Shown one piece after another: positions 15,258 to 18,866 of a stretch of DNA of 18,866 bases (the stretch's first letter is position 1; each line of letters starts with the position of its first letter). The notes under the pieces are model-generated. The model did no database searches, had not been told where the DNA came from, and saw only the letters and a list, made by a program, of their open reading frames with translations. The translations under genes were made by a program, and so were the position numbers. Origin of the DNA: an uncultured Lachnospiraceae bacterium (GTDB lineage: Bacteria; Bacillota_A; Clostridia; Lachnospirales; Lachnospiraceae). Location of the stretch: positions 3,924 through 22,789 of the forward strand of contig CAJUDN010000051.1 in the NCBI GenBank assembly GCA_910585355.1, in the 5' to 3' direction.

Positions 15258-15488
15258 ATTTCACAGGAAAGGCCTTTTCACATTTTACTTTTATGCATCA
15301 GAGCATGTTTGAAAATTACTTTCTGTCAGATGTGCATCACAGTTTACAAGAAATTAGGTCAGAATGGGGAGGCGCAAAAGGGCTGCGTCAACCGAATGGG
15401 GGCCAAATTTCCCGCATAGCGGGACGTACAGTTGATGGGAATGAATTTCCAAACGCGCTCAAGCGTAACAAAGCCTTTCCTGTGAAAT
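15258..15488. repeat. Outer inverted repeat enclosing copy A of the 162-bp element
   Basis: ATTTCACAGGAAAGGC (15258-15273) is the exact reverse complement of 15473-15488. These 16-bp arms enclose the palindromic element at 15300-15461 with unequal spacers (26 and about 11 nt). It may be an older palindrome into which the 162-bp element inserted, or the true ends of a larger composite. A further small hairpin (ATGCAC-GAA-GTGCAT, about 15240-15254) lies just outside. Confidence 0.75.
15300..15461 (+). repeat. 162-bp palindromic dispersed element, copy A
   Basis: The sequence starts AGAGCATGTTTGAAAATT and ends AATTTCCAAACGCGCTC, imperfect terminal inverted repeats. Its interior matches the copy at 18654-18815 throughout (CAGATGTGC.TCACAGTTT, GAAATTAGGTC, GGCCAAATTTCC, GATGGGAATGAATTT). 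Internally the arms are also partly complementary, so the whole unit could fold as one long hairpin. It carries no gene. Confidence 0.85.
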
Positions 15489-15489
15489 G

Positions 15490-15522
15490 AAAAGAGACCG
15501 GAAGCCATTACGTGGTTCCCGG
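15490..15522 (-). terminator. Terminator of the symporter gene
   Basis: On the minus strand CCGGGAACCA pairs with TGGCTTCCGG (arms 15513-15522 and 15498-15507, one G-U and one mismatch) and is followed by TCTCTTTT. It lies about 20 nt after the stop codon of the symporter gene. Confidence 0.65.
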
Positions 15523-15542
15523 CCGTGAAATTTCACTTTAAC

Positions 15543-16889
15543 TTAAGCATTGTATTTATCTTCATCCAGCATTCCTTCGGACTTGGCAACATAAATACTG
15601 GTTGCAGAATCACCTACGACGTTTAAGGCTGTTACCAGCATCTCAATAGGACGGTTGATGGCAAGAATCAGGCTATAAGCCAGAAGAGCGCCGTCATTGA
15701 CAAAGCCGATACCGGACAGAATAGTAAACAGAATAATAGCGCCTGCGCCCGGCGCCGCCGGAGTACCTGCAGATGCGATCAGGGCCAGGAGGGCAATGAC
15801 AATCAGCTGGGAAACTGTAACATCATAGCCTGCACATCCTGCGATGAACAGGGTCGCAACGACCTGCATAATGGCAGTACCGTTCATGTTGATGGTCATA
15901 CCAAGCGGAAGTACAAAGGAAGCAATTTTCTCATCCACACCAAGCTCCTCTGTGGTAGTCTTGATGTTTAATGGAAGAGTTGCCGCGCTGGAAGACGTGG
16001 AAAATCCGAATACTGCAACCTTGATGATCTTGTTTGCAAATTTCATCGGATTTACTTTTGCACTCAATGCAACGAAAATCGGATAACCCACAAACAGAAA
16101 AACAAGAAGCAGAACCACTGTCATGATCACATAAGCCAGCGCCGGTTTCAGGTGATTGATTCCATACGTGGCAAAAGTTCTGGAAAGAAGAACAAAAATG
16201 GCGACGGGACCGAACTTCGTTACCACATAATTTAGAAATACCACAACAATATCATTTACTTCCTGAATCAGCTTCTTTAAGGTCCCTGTTTTCTCATCCC
16301 CCAGCACATTCATGCAAAGACCCAAAGAAACTGCCAGAAATACAATGGATAAAACAGCAGTGTTGCTGGAAAAAGTGGAAGCAATATTGGACGGAACCAC
16401 ATTTAGTACCACATTTAAGGGGTTGGATCCGGTGGAACCCGCGGTTCCCTCCAGTCCCTCAACCTGAATGTTAAAGAGCCCAGCATTATAAGCAATCATT
16501 CCTGCCACGCACGCAAATACCAGGGCAAAAAAAGAACAGATCAGAAAGCCTGCAATAGTTTTAAAGGAGATTCTTCCAAGCGCCTTTGTATCAGAAATCT
16601 GACCGATTGCAAGGGTAATGGAAGTAAATACCATCGGTACAATTACAAGCTGAAGGGCGCGAATAAATAACTGGCCCATGATGTAAAAGATACCAAGCGC
16701 ACTCTCCGCTCCCTGGGCTGTAATGTCCTGAAAAAGAATACTGTTGATGGTGTTCCAGAGCTCTCCCTGCCCGGAGCCATTGAGAGACTCTCTCAGAAAC
16801 ATAAGCAACACGCCGACAGCAATACCGCATATAAGAGAAATTCCCATTCTGGCGGCAAGTGAGTTAGTTTTTTTCTTTTGATTCTCCAT
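15543..16889 (-). CDS. Dicarboxylate/amino acid:cation symporter (DAACS family)
   Basis: The 448-residue protein has the glutamate-transporter fold: scaffold helices in the first half, re-entrant loop HP1 with the serine-rich GFSTSSSAATLP (295-306), a TM7 motif INMNGT (333-338), HP2 with ASAGTPAAPGAG (372-383) and TM8 NRPIEMLVTALNVVGD (412-427). Compared with archaeal GltPh, the Arg397 that binds the acidic side chain is Val419, Asp394 is Glu416, Asp390 is Asn412 and the Asp of NMDGT is Asn336, while Asn401 and Asp405 are kept (Asn423, Asp427). This argues against glutamate or aspartate as the main substrate. GGAGAG lies a few nt before the ATG. It has its own promoter and terminator, so it is a single-gene unit. 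Confidence 0.92.
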   Translation of the reverse strand: MENQKKKTNSLAARMGISLICGIAVGVLLMFLRESLNGSGQGELWNTINSILFQDITAQGAESALGIFYIMGQLFIRALQLVIVPMVFTSITLAIGQISDTKALGRISFKTIAGFLICSFFALVFACVAGMIAYNAGLFNIQVEGLEGTAGSTGSNPLNVVLNVVPSNIASTFSSNTAVLSIVFLAVSLGLCMNVLGDEKTGTLKKLIQEVNDIVVVFLNYVVTKFGPVAIFVLLSRTFATYGINHLKPALAYVIMTVVLLLVFLFVGYPIFVALSAKVNPMKFANKIIKVAVFGFSTSSSAATLPLNIKTTTEELGVDEKIASFVLPLGMTINMNGTAIMQVVATLFIAGCAGYDVTVSQLIVIALLALIASAGTPAAPGAGAIILFTILSGIGFVNDGALLAYSLILAINRPIEMLVTALNVVGDSATSIYVAKSEGMLDEDKYNA

Positions 16890-16963
16890 GTCTTCTCTCC
16901 TATATTATATTTATGAAAGAACAGCTAACATATCCCTCCGATATCTGCTCAAATATCCCAAAT

Positions 16964-16992
16964 ATTATACCCTCTTTTGTTTTATTACGCAA
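16964..16992 (-). promoter_or_regulatory. Sigma-A-type promoter of the symporter gene
   Basis: Minus strand: TTGCGT (16987-16992), 17-bp spacer, perfect TATAAT (16964-16969). The leader would be about 70 nt. The 138-bp gap also contains an AT-only inverted repeat (TATAAATA...TATTTATA, about 17013-17036) after the EamA gene. Confidence 0.7.
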
Positions 16993-17027
16993 GTATTATT
17001 TCATTCTTTCTTTATAAATATAAAATA

Positions 17028-17906
17028 TTATTTATATTTCCATTCTGAGAGAATCAGTCCGGCCAGGGTACAGACCGTTCCTATGGCTGCAAGAGACGTG
17101 ATTTTTTCATGGAGAACGATCATAGAGGTAACCACAGTAATAACCGGAACCATATAAATATACACACTGGTTTTAACGGCTCCCAGTACCCGTACTGCAT
17201 AATTCCATGTGACAAAGCAGAGAGCAGAGGCTCCCATACCAAGAAAAATCAAATTAAATACATACACTGGATTCGCAAAGCGGCCAATCCCCAGCTTACA
17301 GTCAAAAAATGGCAAAGCAGGAATCATAAACAGAATTCCATAAAAAAAGATCCGCCTGGTCATCACAACTGTGGAATATCCGTATCCGCTGATTTTTCTT
17401 GTGAACACGGAATAAAAAGCCCATAAAACGGCCGCTGCCACTGACAAAAGATCCCCGATAGGATTCAATTCCAGCCTGGAACCATTAAAGCTTATGAGGC
17501 AGAGCCCGGCCATGGAGACCGCAAAGCCAGCCAGAAAACCGGGCCGGAATTTTTCTTCTTTGTATACCAGGTGAATAAGAATTGCAGTAAAAAGCGGCGC
17601 CGCTGATACAACAACACCCACATTGGAAGCCATTGTATAAGTGAGAGCCATGTTTTCAAACAGATAATACAGGGTAATACCGCTGATTCCCGCCGCGATG
17701 AAGGGGAGCTCCCCTCTCCAGCCTGTAAAGGGGACGCGCTTTCCAGCCGCCAGGCTGAGAGCCACATATCCCATAATAAATCGAATAAACAAGATTTCCA
17801 CCGGATTAAAATCCACCAGAAGAATTTTTGTCGATATGAAGGTGGTTCCCCACAGCACGGCTGTCAGAACTGCCGCCAGATGTCCCGTCATTGTACGCCT
17901 TTCCAT
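17028..17906 (-). CDS. EamA family (DMT) transporter
   Basis: Drug/metabolite-transporter superfamily membrane protein of 292 residues with two EamA repeats of five helices each. The first starts at AAVLTAVLWGTTFISTK, the second at LLSVAAAVLWAFYSVFTRK; the second repeat ends with the typical VITVVTSMIVLHEKIT and a basic C-terminal tail. Members usually export amino acids or metabolites; this substrate is unknown. I chose the ATG at 17906 because GGAGGAG is 7 nt upstream and the first helix follows directly; the open frame extends to 17987 with residues that overlap the pilin gene and look artefactual. The start is one nucleotide after the stop of the pilin-like gene, which implies translational coupling. 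Confidence 0.9.
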   Translation of the reverse strand: MERRTMTGHLAAVLTAVLWGTTFISTKILLVDFNPVEILFIRFIMGYVALSLAAGKRVPFTGWRGELPFIAAGISGITLYYLFENMALTYTMASNVGVVVSAAPLFTAILIHLVYKEEKFRPGFLAGFAVSMAGLCLISFNGSRLELNPIGDLLSVAAAVLWAFYSVFTRKISGYGYSTVVMTRRIFFYGILFMIPALPFFDCKLGIGRFANPVYVFNLIFLGMGASALCFVTWNYAVRVLGAVKTSVYIYMVPVITVVTSMIVLHEKITSLAAIGTVCTLAGLILSEWKYK

Positions 17907-17907
17907 T

Positions 17908-18351
17908 TTACTTCTCCTCCACCGTAATTCCTGATGTCCTGTTCCACCGCACCACATACTGATCTGTTTCATATGTGAATCCAACAACTCTGTATCTGTT
18001 TTCCCTTTTTCCTATTTTCAGAAAATATCCCGTACAGTCCTTTGTCATGTCGCCCACATATGGGTACAAAATGCTGTCCGGATGATTTGGAGGCTTTAAG
18101 TATGCGTCAGTCCAGTAACATCTTCCGCTTGTGTCCGCCCCATCGGCATTTTCTGCCTCGCAAATTTCAAGGGCCTGTATAATCTGGTGGGCTGTGTCAT
18201 AGAGTCCGGACATCTCCGCCTTCTTTATATATCCAGTATACACTCCCGCCGACACTGACGCCAAAATGGCCATTATAGTAATCACAACCATTAGCTCCAC
18301 CAGAGTATAACCGTTTTGTCCTCCTCGTTCTTTCTTTTCCAACCCAGACAT
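17908..18351 (-). CDS. Type IV pilin-like protein with prepilin N-methylation site
   Basis: A small secreted or pilus-associated protein. A short basic leader ends in NG, followed by YTLVELMVVITIMAILASV: cleavage by a prepilin peptidase after Gly, Glu at mature position +5, and a 20-residue hydrophobic helix. +1 is Tyr rather than the usual Phe. The globular part has three Cys and no recognised domain. The start is uncertain. The ATG at 18351 directly abuts AAAAGGA; a TTG at 18342 is 9 nt from that site and gives an 11-residue leader; a TTG at 18375 would lie within about 5 nt of the predicted transcription start. No assembly ATPase, prepilin peptidase or other pilin gene is in the window, so it is an orphan here. 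It is coupled to the EamA gene. Confidence 0.82.
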   Translation of the reverse strand: MSGLEKKERGGQNGYTLVELMVVITIMAILASVSAGVYTGYIKKAEMSGLYDTAHQIIQALEICEAENADGADTSGRCYWTDAYLKPPNHPDSILYPYVGDMTKDCTGYFLKIGKRENRYRVVGFTYETDQYVVRWNRTSGITVEEK

Positions 18352-18386
18352 TCCTTTTCTCGCACATTTTTCCAATTTCTTACAAA

Positions 18387-18415
18387 ATTATACTTTACTT
18401 TTCACCGGAATACAA
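18387..18415 (-). promoter_or_regulatory. Sigma-A-type promoter of the pilin-EamA unit
   Basis: Minus strand: TTGTAT (18410-18415), 17-bp spacer and perfect TATAAT (18387-18392). Transcription would start near 18380, which argues against the TTG at 18375 as the pilin start. Confidence 0.7.
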
Positions 18416-18492
18416 GATGGAGTATTTTTCTTTTCCGGCTCTTTTCTAATGTCCAAGCCTGACATCAGGCCATTCATCTATTTTATACTCTA

Positions 18493-18652
18493 GTGCTTCA
18501 TCCAGACAGAAATTGTAGTTGTGAACTGCCTGTCACGCACCATTGCGTCGTTAAAATTTCTAGTCGATGGTCCCACATCGCCGTCGAAATTTTGCCTGGC
18601 ACTGTCACGCATCAGACAACCCACAACTTTACTTTCTGTCTGGATGGAGCAC
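18493..18652. repeat. 160-bp palindromic element with 31-bp terminal inverted repeats
   Basis: The left arm 18493-18523 (GTGCTTCATCCAGACAGAAA...) and right arm 18622-18652 (...TTTCTGTCTGGATGGAGCAC) are complementary at 27 of 31 positions. The centre holds another inverted repeat: AAAATTTC (18553-18560) with GAAATTTT (18586-18593) and CGATG with CATCG. CTGTCACGCA occurs as a direct repeat inside both halves. No gene is evident. It abuts the next repeat with one nucleotide between. Confidence 0.8.
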
Positions 18653-18653
18653 C

Positions 18654-18815
18654 AGAGCGTGTCTGAAAATTGCTTTCCGCCAGATGTGCGTCACAGTTTG
18701 TGGGAAATTAGGTCCGAATGAGGGAGGCGTAGTGGGCTACGTTGACCGAATGAGGGCCAAATTTCCTGCAAAGTGGGGCGTGCAGATGATGGGAATGAAT
18801 TTTCAGACACGCTCT
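18654..18815 (+). repeat. 162-bp palindromic dispersed element, copy B
   Basis: Full-length copy with perfect 18-bp terminal inverted repeats: AGAGCGTGTCTGAAAATT (18654-18671) and its exact reverse complement (18798-18815). Same orientation, length and interior as the copy at 15300-15461. An internal direct repeat CCGAATGAGGG occurs twice. It carries no gene; short reading frames through it are not conserved with copy A. Confidence 0.87.
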
Positions 18816-18866
18816 AGTACTACAGCGAACTTTGGATAGTCATCCTTTTCTTTTTCTGATATAATT

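Noticed and set aside
17907..17987. Longer start for the EamA transporter
   Set aside because: The extra 27 residues overlap the pilin gene, are not membrane-like, and lack a ribosome site; the ATG at 17906 has a strong one.
18521..18839. Short plus-strand open frames near the right edge
   Set aside because: They run through two palindromic elements and lack ribosome sites; the equivalent frame in copy A differs.
18837..18865. TATAAT at 18860-18865 as a promoter leading out of the window
   Set aside because: The -10 box is perfect, but the hexamer 17 bp upstream (TAGTCA) is poor and the downstream gene is outside the window, so it remains undecided.

Overview
The window looks like chromosomal DNA of a low-to-mid GC anaerobic Firmicute, most likely a Lachnospiraceae / Clostridium-cluster-XIVa gut bacterium. 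This is an inference from a T-box-controlled trpXYZ transporter, strong AGGAGG-type ribosome binding sites, consensus sigma-A promoters, a Rho with a long charged N-terminal insert, and several families of short palindromic intergenic repeats. I see no rRNA, tRNA, CRISPR array, transposase or phage gene. Thirteen of the sixteen genes are on the minus strand; only trpXYZ is on the plus strand.

Left part (1-6508). The edge carries a mosaic of hairpin repeats (1-223) that supplies the last codons and stop of a MATE efflux gene (193-1572, minus). That gene has a consensus-like promoter and a 19-bp perfect palindrome just downstream of it, a good operator candidate. Divergent to it is a tryptophan T-box riboswitch (UGG specifier, UGGC acceptor-pairing bulge, terminator) followed by trpX-trpY-trpZ, a predicted tryptophan ABC importer. 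The operon ends in a hairpin terminator and a 40-bp remnant of a dispersed repeat. This remnant abuts the stop of a second MATE gene (5129-6508, minus) that has its own promoter.

Middle (6622-10987, minus). Four tightly spaced genes run polysaccharide deacetylase, rarA, rho, IclR-type regulator. The spacing (9, 17 and 29 nt) suggests one transcription unit linking cell-wall modification, replication-fork maintenance, transcription termination and a regulator. A strong bidirectional terminator separates this group from the next.

Right part (11253-18866, minus). A two-gene unit, iadA (isoaspartyl dipeptidase) then a YfcC-type carrier, probably handles peptides or amino acids. Upstream lie a tandem array of a 104-bp three-hairpin unit, a tRNA-dihydrouridine synthase, a 162-bp palindromic element, a dicarboxylate/amino-acid:cation symporter (DAACS) whose substrate residues suggest a neutral rather than acidic substrate, and an EamA-type exporter placed one nucleotide after an orphan type-IV-pilin-like gene. 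The right edge holds two abutting palindromic elements, one of them a second full copy of the 162-bp element.

The least explained content is the non-coding DNA: at least four palindromic repeat families occupy most of the longer intergenic gaps. Two are tied together by a shared TATGATACC/GGTATCATA boundary motif. Among the proteins, the most notable points are a Glu at the position of the carboxylated metal-bridging Lys in IadA, and altered substrate and sodium residues in the symporter.
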